Under the pieces are notes generated by a model, which was not told the DNA's origin, ran no database searches, and was given only the letters and a program-made list of their open reading frames with translations. A stretch of DNA of 42,572 nucleotides. It comes from an uncultured Chloroflexota bacterium. Lineage in GTDB: Bacteria; Chloroflexota; Anaerolineae; Aggregatilineales; Phototrophicaceae. Of the stretch, positions 15,788 through 23,912 are shown one piece after another; position 1 is the first letter of the stretch, and each line of letters opens with the position of its first letter. The position numbers were made by a program, and so were the translations under genes. The stretch is taken from NCBI GenBank assembly GCA_937974245.1, contig CALJKV010000045.1, positions 1 to 42,572 on the forward strand. Direction: 5' to 3'.

Positions 15788-16855
15788 TCAACCCCGCCAT
15801 CGCAGCGCCGCCTGCAAACGCGGCCAGGCCTGCGTATACCCCCAGTAAAGCGGCGGGAACGGCGCGTAATCCCACGCCCCGATATGGCGCGTCACCGTAC
15901 CACGAAACCCACGCTTGAACTGGAACACGCCCCACATCGAATCCGATTCATCGAATACATCTGGCGCACCCCACATATCATAGGTCGCGTATCCCTGTGC
16001 CTTCGCCCAGCGCATCGCCTCCCACTGGAGCAGGTAATTCGGCATCCGTTCCCGCTCTTCATTAGAGGAAGCGCCGTAAAAATACCAGCACTTGCGTCCG
16101 AAGTGAAACAGAATCACATGGGCGATAGGCTTCCCCTCGAACTCGGCAATCAACGGCTGCGCCAAACCGGCTTCCATAAAGGCACGCCATGCCGCTTCAT
16201 AGTATGCAGCAGGCCGAATCAGGAAAGCATCGCGCTCCCCGGTCACACGGTACAGGTCATATAAAATGGGCAAATCAGCAGCCGTGCCAGCGCGGACAGT
16301 GACGCCTTTTTTCTCCGCCGTCCGCACCTTGCGCCGGGTGTTCTGGCTCATCGCTGCCAGCAGCGCATCTTCATCCTGCATCAGGTCAAGCGTAACCGAG
16401 TTGCGAAACTGTACCTGGTCGCCGGAAAAGCACCAACCGTGCTGCTGCAAAGCTGCAATCACCACCTGCCCGCCCGCATCGTCTTCCGCGTCTTCACCAG
16501 GTACACCGCGCCCGGCAATCACGTCCGGGTCGAGTTTGAGCCACACTGCCCGTTCGCGCCGCGCCAGGGTCTGCAAATGATTTAGAACGCCATCAGTCAG
16601 CCCGGAGTCGGTGTAATCCAGCGCCGGGCCTTTGGGGATGTACATCACCTTTAACGGCCCGACGCGCCGAATTCCGACAGAGGCCATCGCCACGACGCGC
16701 TCGCCGTCCTGGTAGGCGATACGCAGCGGATTCCATCCGGTTGTTGCCTGTTTGAATGCCCCCCACTCCCAGGTTTGCAGGACATGGGCAGCCGGTAGCG
16801 TCCGCAGCGTGGTATTCCAGGTATCTTTGTCAGTGATGGTACGTGTGGTGAGCAA
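15788..16855 (-). CDS. FemAB-like peptidoglycan-bridge aminoacyltransferase, copy 1
   Basis: A 355-residue protein of the FemX/FmhB type, two GNAT-like lobes. Visible blocks: H-V-L-Q-T-W-E-W-G near residue 24, W-L-K-L-D-P-D near 100, R-K-V-R-T-A-E-K-K-G-V near 185, and the C-terminal W-Y-F-Y-G-A-S-S-N-E-E-R with Y-L-L-Q-W-E-A-M-R-W-A-K and Y-D-M-W-G. The family adds amino acids from aminoacyl-tRNA to the stem peptide of lipid II. The only in-frame start before the first block is TTG 16855, without a clear Shine-Dalgarno. It shares layout with a second copy at 17456 and is separated from it by the RAYT gene. Confidence 0.88.
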   Translation of the reverse strand: MLTTRTITDKDTWNTTLRTLPAAHVLQTWEWGAFKQATTGWNPLRIAYQDGERVVAMASVGIRRVGPLKVMYIPKGPALDYTDSGLTDGVLNHLQTLARRERAVWLKLDPDVIAGRGVPGEDAEDDAGGQVVIAALQQHGWCFSGDQVQFRNSVTLDLMQDEDALLAAMSQNTRRKVRTAEKKGVTVRAGTAADLPILYDLYRVTGERDAFLIRPAAYYEAAWRAFMEAGLAQPLIAEFEGKPIAHVILFHFGRKCWYFYGASSNEERERMPNYLLQWEAMRWAKAQGYATYDMWGAPDVFDESDSMWGVFQFKRGFRGTVTRHIGAWDYAPFPPLYWGYTQAWPRLQAALRWRG

Positions 16856-16870
16856 GGTCTGATTATGCCT

Positions 16871-17452
16871 TTATGTTTGCATAAGCAATGAATCTTCAGT
16901 CCATCGCGCCGGATTATTGATGATATAGGCACGAATGGCATTTAAGGATGTTTCACTCCGAACGATATGTTCGTAATAATTGCGCTGCCAAACAGGATGA
17001 TCCGGGGAATCGGACAGGCGGTTGATCTGTCGGGTGACTGCCGCCTTAAAAGCACCGATGATGGTAGATAATGAATTAGCAATCGGCTGAGAAAAGTTAC
17101 GTTTTTCTAAAGAGTTGTTACTAGAGGCAATGGTATTTGTAGGGGCATGATATATCATGCCCCTACCCTTCTTGCCCCCATTACCATCGTTAATCACAAT
17201 AATTCCATGTACATGATTGGGCATCACCACAAACGTATCCAGTTCGGCCATCGGGTAATGTGCCGGGATTTCACCCCAGCATGATTCTACAAGTGCGCCC
17301 CACTCATTAACTATCATCCGATTGTCAACAATGTCACCAAACAGGCCCAGGTGATAGTAGGTGCAAATCGTCACAAAATACGCGCCGCACTGGGTGTAAT
17401 CGTAATCCTGTAAGCGTATCGAGCGGCGGTGATGATTTTCATGGTCAGACAT
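16871..17452 (-). CDS. REP-associated tyrosine transposase (RAYT, Y1_Tnp family)
   Basis: A 193-residue single-strand DNA transposase. The N-terminus R-R-S-I-R-L-x-D-Y-D-Y and A-Y-F-V-T-I-C-T are typical; the HUH metal pair is H80-x-H82 (M-P-N-H-V-H-G). F-K-A-A-V-T-R-Q-I-N-R and W-Q-R-N-Y-Y-E-H-I are the later conserved blocks, and Y159 or Y160 is the candidate nucleophile. Residues 96-105 (G-R-G-M-I-Y-H-A-P-T) are encoded by the 28-bp palindrome, in frame, between the HUH motif and the tyrosine block. The gene fits tightly between two femAB-like genes (3 and 15 bases), with GGGGGTG before the ATG, so it can be co-transcribed with them. RAYTs are generally single-copy, domesticated proteins. 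Confidence 0.9.
   Translation of the reverse strand: MSDHENHHRRSIRLQDYDYTQCGAYFVTICTYYHLGLFGDIVDNRMIVNEWGALVESCWGEIPAHYPMAELDTFVVMPNHVHGIIVINDGNGGKKGRGMIYHAPTNTIASSNNSLEKRNFSQPIANSLSTIIGAFKAAVTRQINRLSDSPDHPVWQRNYYEHIVRSETSLNAIRAYIINNPARWTEDSLLMQT
17139..17166. repeat. 28-bp perfect palindrome, copy embedded in the RAYT reading frame
   Basis: Identical to the copy at 13718: GTAGGGGCATGATA plus its reverse complement. It encodes residues 96-105 of the transposase without breaking the frame. Confidence 0.9.
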
Positions 17453-17455
17453 ATT

Positions 17456-18484
17456 TCACCCCCGCACCCGCAGCGCCAGTCTATACGCATTATACACCAG
17501 CGGATTGTATACTTTGTCCCACGCCCCGGCAGAACGCACAATTTCCCCGCCCCAACCGCGCTTGAAACCGTACACCCCCCACAGTCCATCGCTGCGTTCC
17601 TGGAACTGTGCCTCCAGCGTATCCGCATCGGCATCCGGCACGCCCCACATATCGTAGACCGTGCAGCCCCGCGCCCGCGCCCACTGGATTGCCCGCCACT
17701 GCACACCGTAAGCCGCCATCAGGTTGCGCTTAGTGTTCGAGGATGCCCCATACAGATACCAGGCTGTTGCCCCTTTGGCGAACACCATGAGTCCCGCCAG
17801 TGGATCGCCCTCGTGTTCCGCCAGAATCAACGCGGTATCACCGGATGGCACAAACAGCTCATACGCCTTTTCATAGTAAGCAGGCTCATGCACGCCAAAC
17901 TCATTGCGCGTCCCCGTCGTCTGCATCATGGCGGTAAACGCCGCCACATCTGCCCGCGCCCCTTCGTAGTAGCGCACATCACCTTTGAGGCTCTGGCGGA
18001 TTTTGCGGCGTGTCCCCTGGTTCATTCCAGCGAGAATTGCCTCCTCGTCACGACTAATGTCAATCAAAATCGTGCGCGGCGGCTGGATAGTCTGCGGACT
18101 TTCGTGAAACCCCCATCCGGCAAAGTCCGGGGGCGACTCCCCTGAATGGTAGATACCCGGCTCCCACTTGAGAAAAGCCGCACCACGCCGCCGGGCCAAT
18201 TCATCCAGCACCGCCCAGAACTGCGGCCATAATTCAGGCTCATCCACATACGGCCCCATACCCAAATAAGCCATCGTCCCCAGACGCAGTGGCAGCGCCC
18301 GGAACAACACCTGCGCCCCAGCCCGAATCGTCGTTTCGTCACTCAAGGCAAACCGCGCGGCGTCCCAGCCATAAGCGCCTTTTAACACACCCCACGCGGT
18401 CTGCTGCAATACATGAGCGTGCGGTTGACGGGAAACAAATGAGTCCCATTCTTCAGAATTTGGCATGATAATTTGCAAGGTCAT
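17456..18484 (-). CDS. FemAB-like peptidoglycan-bridge aminoacyltransferase, copy 2
   Basis: A 342-residue paralogue of the copy at 15788, sharing H-V-L-Q-Q-T-A-W-G, R-R-K-I-R-Q-S-L-K-G, the W-Y-L-Y-G-A-S-S-N block, V-Q-W-R-A-I-Q-W-A-R and Y-D-M-W-G-V-P-D. The divergence is high, so this is an old duplication rather than a recent one. Two such enzymes in series usually add successive residues of an interpeptide bridge, as FemX, FemA and FemB do in staphylococci; which residues is unknown. ATG 18484 has GAAGAA upstream; a TTG at 18502 is an alternative. It is the first gene of the minus-strand run and has an extended -10 promoter about 95 bases upstream. Confidence 0.88.
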   Translation of the reverse strand: MTLQIIMPNSEEWDSFVSRQPHAHVLQQTAWGVLKGAYGWDAARFALSDETTIRAGAQVLFRALPLRLGTMAYLGMGPYVDEPELWPQFWAVLDELARRRGAAFLKWEPGIYHSGESPPDFAGWGFHESPQTIQPPRTILIDISRDEEAILAGMNQGTRRKIRQSLKGDVRYYEGARADVAAFTAMMQTTGTRNEFGVHEPAYYEKAYELFVPSGDTALILAEHEGDPLAGLMVFAKGATAWYLYGASSNTKRNLMAAYGVQWRAIQWARARGCTVYDMWGVPDADADTLEAQFQERSDGLWGVYGFKRGWGGEIVRSAGAWDKVYNPLVYNAYRLALRVRG

Positions 18485-18577
18485 AAGTTCTTCATCGTTC
18501 AAAATCCAGCCCGCTATACGTTTTACTCAGTACTTGCGACTCAAGAGGCAGCCCCCTGCCGCGACCCTATGCTTTGC

Positions 18578-18586
18578 ATTGTAGCA
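18578..18586 (-). promoter_or_regulatory. Extended -10 promoter for femAB copy 2
   Basis: On the minus strand the sequence reads TGC-TACAAT, an extended -10 (TGn plus hexamer) that does not need a strong -35; none is seen. The same TGC-TACAAT occurs before murE. Confidence 0.55.
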
Positions 18587-18732
18587 TGTCGAAGCGCCAT
18601 GAATAGGCAGGAAGTGGGCAGCGACTCGCTTACGGCGGGCAGTCAGCGGACAGTCATCAGGGTTCACAAACTGAAACATCTGCCTTTTTCAAAACCGCTA
18701 AAATATCGTTATATTTGGATTGTAAAAGTGTT

Positions 18733-18761
18733 TTGTGATATGGCGCGGCTTGTGTTAGAAT
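18733..18761 (+). promoter_or_regulatory. Upstream nuo promoter P1
   Basis: TTGTGA and TAGAAT separated by 17 bases. The start point would fall near 18768, giving a leader of about 210 bases before nuoA. Confidence 0.65.
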
Positions 18762-18820
18762 GTGGCGCGGTCTGCTGGGATACTTCTGGTTGCGTGACTT
18801 ACTGAATTTGTTCCAGTATA

Positions 18821-18849
18821 TTGCAGTTCCAGGGTGAGAATGTTATACT
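18821..18849 (+). promoter_or_regulatory. Proximal nuo promoter P2
   Basis: TTGCAG and TATACT separated by exactly 17 bases; predicted start near 18856, leader about 120 bases. Two tandem promoters 88 bases apart suggest dual control of the complex I operon. Confidence 0.65.
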
Positions 18850-18976
18850 CGTGCGGTTTGTCACAAATGCTGCAAGAGAACAGCCTCACCTGGGTTTGAG
18901 CCAAGCCAGACGGCAGCAAACGGTTCAATCCAACCTGAACAACGCGAATAGATTGATTTCGGGAGTAATTGCTCCA

Positions 18977-19339
18977 ATGGCAGTATTAAATGAATGGGCA
19001 TTTATTGGCGTCTTTTTTGCGATTGCGTGGGTGTTCCCTTTCGCGCCCATCTTACTCGCCCGCCTGGTCGCACCACGCAAGCCCAACCCAATCAAGCAGT
19101 CTACCTATGAATGTGGCGTCGAAACCGTCGGTGATACCTGGGTGCAGTTCAAAGTCCAGTATTACATTTACGGGTTGATCTTCCTCGTTTTCGACGTGGA
19201 AATGATTTTCCTCTTCCCCTGGGCCGTCGCCTACCGGGAACTGGACTTTTTCGCTTTCGCCGCCGGTTTCTTGTTTATTTTCCTGCTGGCTGATGCGTTG
19301 ATTTACGCCTGGCGTAAGGACGCCCTGGAATGGGTCTAG
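18977..19339 (+). CDS. nuoA: NADH-quinone oxidoreductase subunit A
   Basis: A 120-residue membrane protein with three helices. The conserved loop S-T-Y-E-C-G-V-E (the subunit A/ND3 loop with its Cys near the quinone cavity), then F-K-V-Q-Y-Y-I-Y-G-L-I-F-L-V-F-D-V-E-M-I-F-L-F-P-W, are diagnostic. ATG 18977 begins the first helix; the open frame continues upstream to 18821 but that part is leader and promoter. GGGAG stands 12 bases upstream. NuoA normally sits at the junction with NuoB/NuoD, neither of which is encoded next to it: nuoH follows directly. Confidence 0.95.
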   Translation: MAVLNEWAFIGVFFAIAWVFPFAPILLARLVAPRKPNPIKQSTYECGVETVGDTWVQFKVQYYIYGLIFLVFDVEMIFLFPWAVAYRELDFFAFAAGFLFIFLLADALIYAWRKDALEWV

Positions 19340-19370
19340 CCAGTCTATTAGTTAATCGAGGGTTTGCCTT

Positions 19371-20624
19371 ATGCCGGAATTAGAGTGCGCTTTTCCGCAA
19401 GTCGTCAATAACCTGGCACCCTGCCTGGCTCAAGGCGGGTTGAATGCCGACCTGGCGAATTTTATCTCGATCCTGCTGGGTGTTGTGCTGGTTGCCGCGT
19501 TGCCACTTGCCACCTTGCTGATCTTGCTCGTGGTCGAACGTAAAGTCGCCGCCCGTGTTCAGGATCGTATTGGCCCTAACCGTGTCGGGCCGTATGGACT
19601 GCTCCAATCCATCCCCGATGCGCTCAAGATGATGACCAAGGAAGACATCACCCCGGCCGGTGCAGATGTCTTCATTTATAACCTCGCCCCCATCATCGCC
19701 TTTGCTTCAGTCGTCCTGCTCTGGGCGGTGATCCCTTTCACGCCACTGCATATCGGCGCGGATTTGAGCATCGGCGCGTTGTACCTCATCGCGGTGGCAT
19801 CAATCGGCACGGTGAAAATCATGGTGGCCGGCTGGTCGAGCAACAACAAATATGCCCTGCTCGGCGCCTTCCGCACGATCGCGCAGCTTTTGAGCTACGA
19901 AGTGCCACTGGTGCTGGCCCTGCTCATCCCCGTCATGATTGCCGGGACAATGAGTATGCAAGGTCTGGTGGAAGCCCAGCGCGGGATGTGGTTCTTTTTC
20001 ATGGCACCTGTCGCCGCCATCATGTTCTTCATCGCGAACCAGGCCGAAACCGGACGTGCGCCCTTCGACCTGCTGGAAGCTGAGTCGGAGATTATCGCCG
20101 GGTACAATATCGAGTATTCCGGCTTCAAATGGGGCATGTTCATGGCCGGTGAGTTCATGCACGCCTTCACCGCTTCCGTGATCTTCGCTGTCATTTTCCT
20201 GGGTGGTTGGATCGGGCCAGGGGCGGATCAACTACCGATCCTGGGCTTCGTTTACCTGGGCGCGAAAACCGTAGTCGTCTATATCTTCGGACTCGTGCTG
20301 CGTGCAACGGTCCCCCGTGTTCGCATTGACCAACTGATGTCCTTTAACTGGAAATTCCTGGTGCCACTGGCGATTATCAACGTGCTGGTGACAGCCCTGC
20401 TGCTCCAGGTTGTCAACTGGCTGGGTATTGCGCCCCAGGGCGACGCAGCCAGCGACCTGATCGCCAACCTGCCACAAACCGTCGTGCTGCTCTTGGGCAA
20501 CTTGGCTGTGATGGGTACAGTCTCAACGCTGGTACGGAATATGGGGCGGCAGCAGCGGCTGGCGGATGAAGCCGTCGAAGCGGATACCGAAGTGGAAGAA
20601 CTGGCACACGCTGCCGCACATTAA
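19371..20624 (+). CDS. nuoH: NADH-quinone oxidoreductase subunit H
   Basis: A 417-residue subunit of the quinone-binding heel, about eight helices. Conserved blocks include E-R-K-V-A-A-R-V-Q-D-R-I-G-P-N-R-V-G-P-Y-G, the charged loop R-A-P-F-D-L-L-E-A-E-S-E-I-I-A-G-Y-N-I-E-Y-S-G that lines the quinone channel, and R-A-T-V-P-R-V-R-I-D-Q-L-M. About 90 residues longer than E. coli NuoH, with a longer N-terminus and an acidic C-terminal tail (E-V-E-E-L). GAGGG precedes the ATG. Confidence 0.96.
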   Translation: MPELECAFPQVVNNLAPCLAQGGLNADLANFISILLGVVLVAALPLATLLILLVVERKVAARVQDRIGPNRVGPYGLLQSIPDALKMMTKEDITPAGADVFIYNLAPIIAFASVVLLWAVIPFTPLHIGADLSIGALYLIAVASIGTVKIMVAGWSSNNKYALLGAFRTIAQLLSYEVPLVLALLIPVMIAGTMSMQGLVEAQRGMWFFFMAPVAAIMFFIANQAETGRAPFDLLEAESEIIAGYNIEYSGFKWGMFMAGEFMHAFTASVIFAVIFLGGWIGPGADQLPILGFVYLGAKTVVVYIFGLVLRATVPRVRIDQLMSFNWKFLVPLAIINVLVTALLLQVVNWLGIAPQGDAASDLIANLPQTVVLLLGNLAVMGTVSTLVRNMGRQQRLADEAVEADTEVEELAHAAAH

Positions 20625-20645
20625 AATATCTGGCACATTCACAGG

Positions 20646-20665
20646 CAAGGGGCAGCAGCCCCTTG
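20646..20665 (+). promoter_or_regulatory. Intercistronic stem-loop between nuoH and nuoJ
   Basis: CAAGGGGC and GCCCCTTG form a perfect 8-bp stem with a 4-base loop and no T-run. It lies in the 85-base gap where other species carry nuoI. Confidence 0.6.
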
Positions 20666-20709
20666 TTCTACAACTTGCCGGATGGTTACACAAGCGGAGA
20701 GTATTTTAT

Positions 20710-21234
20710 ATGCTTGAACTGAATGTCCAGACCTTAGCATTTTTTGTTTTTGCCCTGTTCGTACTCGGCGGCGGCCTGGGTGTGATTACCACCCGCAACC
20801 TGGTACACGGGACTCTATATCTGATCCTCAGCCTGTTCGGGGTTGCTGGTTTTTTCGTGCTGCTCAGCGCGCCCTTCCTGGCAGTGGTTCAGGTGCTGGT
20901 TTACATCGGCGCGATTGCCATCCTCATCGTGTTCGCCGTCATGCTCACCCGCAGTATGACCAGCCTGCATGAAGTCGTGAACCGGCAGTGGGTGTTGAGC
21001 GCCATTGTCGCCGTGCTGCTGTTCGTCATGTTGACCGTCACGATTATCCTTCCGGTATGGGGGCAAGACGGCTCATTAGCTGGGCAACCGGTTTCGGAAG
21101 TGGTGGCAACCACAACCGACCTGGGCAAAGCACTGGTGGATGGCAACCAGTACGTCCTGCCATTCGAGGTCGCTTCCCTGCTGCTGACAGCGGCCATGAT
21201 CGGCGCGATTGTTATCGCCCGCGACGACGAATAA
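20710..21234 (+). CDS. nuoJ: NADH-quinone oxidoreductase subunit J
   Basis: A 174-residue subunit, five helices. The third-helix segment V-L-V-Y-I-G-A-I-A-I-L-I-V-F-A-V-M-L, which carries the pi-bulge of NuoJ/ND6, is clear. ATG 20710 has GGAGAG 8 bases upstream; the frame is open from 20566 but the upstream part overlaps nuoH and the stem-loop. Confidence 0.95.
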   Translation: MLELNVQTLAFFVFALFVLGGGLGVITTRNLVHGTLYLILSLFGVAGFFVLLSAPFLAVVQVLVYIGAIAILIVFAVMLTRSMTSLHEVVNRQWVLSAIVAVLLFVMLTVTIILPVWGQDGSLAGQPVSEVVATTTDLGKALVDGNQYVLPFEVASLLLTAAMIGAIVIARDDE

Positions 21235-21244
21235 GGGAGAGCGC

Positions 21245-21553
21245 ATGATACCACTGTGGATGTATTTACTGGTCGCCGCAGCGCTGTTCTGCATGGGCGC
21301 ATATGCCGTCCTGGCGCGGCGCAACGCGGTCGCAATTCTGATGGGTGTTGAGTTGATGCTCAATGCCGTGAATATTAACCTGGTTGGCTTCTGGCGTTAT
21401 CAGCAGCCGCTCAATATGGCCGGACAGGCTTTCGCCGCGTTCGTGTTCGTTATCGCTGCTGCTGAGGCCGCTGTCGGTCTGGCAATCATCATCTCTGTCT
21501 ACCGCCAGCGCAAATCCGTCATCCCTGATGAAGCTGACACGCTTAAAGGGTAG
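21245..21553 (+). CDS. nuoK: NADH-quinone oxidoreductase subunit K
   Basis: A 102-residue, three-helix subunit of the MrpC/NuoK family. M-G-V-E-L-M-L-N-A-V-N-I-N-L contains the first conserved buried Glu; A-A-E-A-A-V-G-L-A-I contains the second. AGGGAGA precedes ATG 21245. Ten bases after nuoJ. Confidence 0.96.
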   Translation: MIPLWMYLLVAAALFCMGAYAVLARRNAVAILMGVELMLNAVNINLVGFWRYQQPLNMAGQAFAAFVFVIAAAEAAVGLAIIISVYRQRKSVIPDEADTLKG

Positions 21554-21565
21554 AGGCAATCATCT

Positions 21566-23890
21566 ATGAACTTGAATGACATTTTAAGCAATCCTGATCT
21601 TTTGCCCTGGCTGATTCCAGTCGGGCCGCTGCTGGCATTCTTCATCATCATGCTGGCAACAAACCGGGCCAAAATGGTTCCGGCCACCAGTCACGAGTAT
21701 GGCGGCCACCACCCTGACTACGACGGGATGAAAGTCCCGGTCGTCACCCTGCAAAGCCGCATCCTGAGCGTCACCGTCGGGATGCTTGGCACGCTGACTG
21801 CCTGGGTCTTGAGCCTGATAACCGTCTCCAACGCCTTTGGTGCTCAGCATTTCGGAGAAGAAGTGTTTGGGGATCGCCTGAACTGGCTGGCAACCGGTGT
21901 CGGTGAATTCACGATGGGTGTGCTGGTAGACCCGTTCACCACTGTCATGCTCATCATGGTGCCGCTGGCCGTGACGATGATCTTCATCTACTCCATCGGC
22001 TACATGGCCCACGACCCACGCCAGTCACGCTTCTTCGCGCTGATTTCCCTGTTCGCGGGTGCAATGCTGACACTGGTCGTGGCCGACAACCTGCTGCTGA
22101 TGTTCGTCGGATGGGAAGTTATGGGCTTGTGTTCATACCTGCTCATCGGCTTCTGGTTCGAGAAGGAAAGCGCCTATAAGGCCGCTATCAAAGCATTCAC
22201 GACGACCCGCGTGGCCGACGTGATTATGCTGCTCGGTATCGCTTATCTCTACGCCAGCGCCGGCACACTGAGCTTCCGCGACATTCTGTACAACGAAGCG
22301 ATGCTGGAGCATCTGGCAAGCACGCCTGCCATCATCCTCGGCGGTTGGGGTTTGAGTGCCGCCGGGTTGATCGGTGTCTTCCTGATTATCGGCACAATCG
22401 GTAAGTCAGCGCAGTTCCCGCTGCATGTCTGGCTGCCGGACGCGATGGAAGGCCCGACGCCGGTTAGCGCGATGATCCACGCCGCCGCGATGGTTTCTGC
22501 CGGTGTGTATGCGATCATTCGCATGTACCCGCTGTTTGAAGCGGGCGGCAACCCGCACGCCGGGGAATTCACCACGCCATTAATGCTGATGGCAATCGTC
22601 GGCGGGTTTACGGCACTGTTCTCCGCGACGATCGCTGTCGCCCAGAACGATGTCAAGCGCGTACTGGCCTACTCGACCATCTCGCAGCTGGGCTTCATGA
22701 TGGCCGCGCTCGGCATTGGCGCTTATATCGCCGCCGCTTTCCACCTGATTACCCACGCTTTCTTCAAAGCGCTGTTGTTCATGGCCTCCGGGTCGGTCAT
22801 TCATGGTATGGAACACGGCGAACATCACGTTCACGAACATCATGCCCACGACGAACACGATGAAGCACACGGCCACGACGATCATCACGATCACGGCCAT
22901 CACTTCGACCCGCAGGATATGATGAACATGGGCGGGCTGCGTAAGACCATGCCCGTCACCTTCTGGACATTCCTGCTTGGCGGATTGTCGCTCTCCGGCT
23001 TCCCGCTCCTGACCGCTGGTTTCTGGTCGAAAGATGAAATCCTGGCAGATGCCTGGCTCGGCCTGACACACGGTTACGGCGCACCGGCCTTCGTATTCAT
23101 CATGCTGTGTCTGGCGGCCTTCCTGACGGCCTTCTACACCATGCGGCAGCTTGGCCTGACCTTTATGGGAGAGCCGCGCACCGAAGAAGCCGCACACGCC
23201 AACCTGGGACAGGGGATTGTCAGCTTTACAATGACACTCCCGCTGATTATTCTGGCCTTCCTCGCGGTAGTGGCCGGGTTCGCCGGGGTACACCCCGACT
23301 TCCCGTTGTTCGGCGCGATCTTCTCACCGGAATACAACTGGTTCCATCACTTTGTTGGCCCTACCCTGCTGCACGAACCGGCCTCAATTGATTTCAGCAT
23401 CGTGCCGGTGCTGTTCTCGTTCGGTGTGGCGCTGGGCGGCCTGGGACTGGGCTATTGGATGTACTGGCGCAAGCCACTGGAAGCCGGTCAGCCAGACCCG
23501 TTGGTCAGCATCCTCGGCACGGTACACCCGGTACTCAAAAACAAGTATTACCTGGATGAACTCTACGCCACACTCTTTATCCAGCCCTCACAATGGTTCT
23601 CTCGCGTGGTCGTCAGTGACTTCATGGATAACGGCATCATTGATGGTGTGCTGCACCTGATCGCCCGTGTATTCACCTGGATTGGCGACCTCATCAAGAA
23701 CCTGAATGTCTGGCTGATTGATGGTGTAGGCGATGGTATCCCTGAACTGGTTGCCATCTTCGGCACATGGTTCCGGCGCATCCAGACCGGACGTATCCAG
23801 CAGTACATGCTGCTGGTGGTCATCGCTATGATCGTAATCGCGCTGATCTTCGCCGTTTCATCCGGTTTTCTGGTACAGGCAGCCGGTTAG
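21566..23890 (+). CDS. nuoL: NADH-quinone oxidoreductase subunit L with a histidine-rich insertion
   Basis: A 774-residue antiporter-like subunit, much longer than E. coli NuoL (about 613). It has F-V-G-W-E-V-M-G-L-C-S-Y-L-L-I-G-F-W (TM5 Glu), the TM7 lysine in I-G-K-S-A-Q-F-P-L-H-V-W-L-P-D-A-M-E-G-P-T-P-V, and T-H-A-F-F-K-A-L-L-F. Between G-S-V-I-H-G-M-E and Q-D-M-M-N-M-G-G, residues 417-446 hold 15 histidines and 9 acidic residues in 30 positions. The C-terminal part (W-F-S-R-V-V then a long terminal helix) forms the lateral helix of the membrane arm. AGAGG precedes the ATG. Confidence 0.96.
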   Translation: MNLNDILSNPDLLPWLIPVGPLLAFFIIMLATNRAKMVPATSHEYGGHHPDYDGMKVPVVTLQSRILSVTVGMLGTLTAWVLSLITVSNAFGAQHFGEEVFGDRLNWLATGVGEFTMGVLVDPFTTVMLIMVPLAVTMIFIYSIGYMAHDPRQSRFFALISLFAGAMLTLVVADNLLLMFVGWEVMGLCSYLLIGFWFEKESAYKAAIKAFTTTRVADVIMLLGIAYLYASAGTLSFRDILYNEAMLEHLASTPAIILGGWGLSAAGLIGVFLIIGTIGKSAQFPLHVWLPDAMEGPTPVSAMIHAAAMVSAGVYAIIRMYPLFEAGGNPHAGEFTTPLMLMAIVGGFTALFSATIAVAQNDVKRVLAYSTISQLGFMMAALGIGAYIAAAFHLITHAFFKALLFMASGSVIHGMEHGEHHVHEHHAHDEHDEAHGHDDHHDHGHHFDPQDMMNMGGLRKTMPVTFWTFLLGGLSLSGFPLLTAGFWSKDEILADAWLGLTHGYGAPAFVFIMLCLAAFLTAFYTMRQLGLTFMGEPRTEEAAHANLGQGIVSFTMTLPLIILAFLAVVAGFAGVHPDFPLFGAIFSPEYNWFHHFVGPTLLHEPASIDFSIVPVLFSFGVALGGLGLGYWMYWRKPLEAGQPDPLVSILGTVHPVLKNKYYLDELYATLFIQPSQWFSRVVVSDFMDNGIIDGVLHLIARVFTWIGDLIKNLNVWLIDGVGDGIPELVAIFGTWFRRIQTGRIQQYMLLVVIAMIVIALIFAVSSGFLVQAAG

Positions 23891-23912
23891 CGCGGCGGGG
23901 AGTTAGGATATT

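Larger units (their letters stand above)
18485..18976. other. Intergenic control region between divergent femAB and nuo transcription units
   Basis: No gene is supported here. It holds one minus-strand promoter for femAB and two good plus-strand promoters for nuo. Between 18600 and 18720 I see nothing recognisable. Short open frames in the stretch (for example 18473-18805) have no homology or ribosome site. Confidence 0.7.

Noticed and set aside
22580..23293. Minus-strand open frame of 237 codons opposite nuoL
   Set aside because: Shadow of the His-rich and membrane region of nuoL, no ribosome site.
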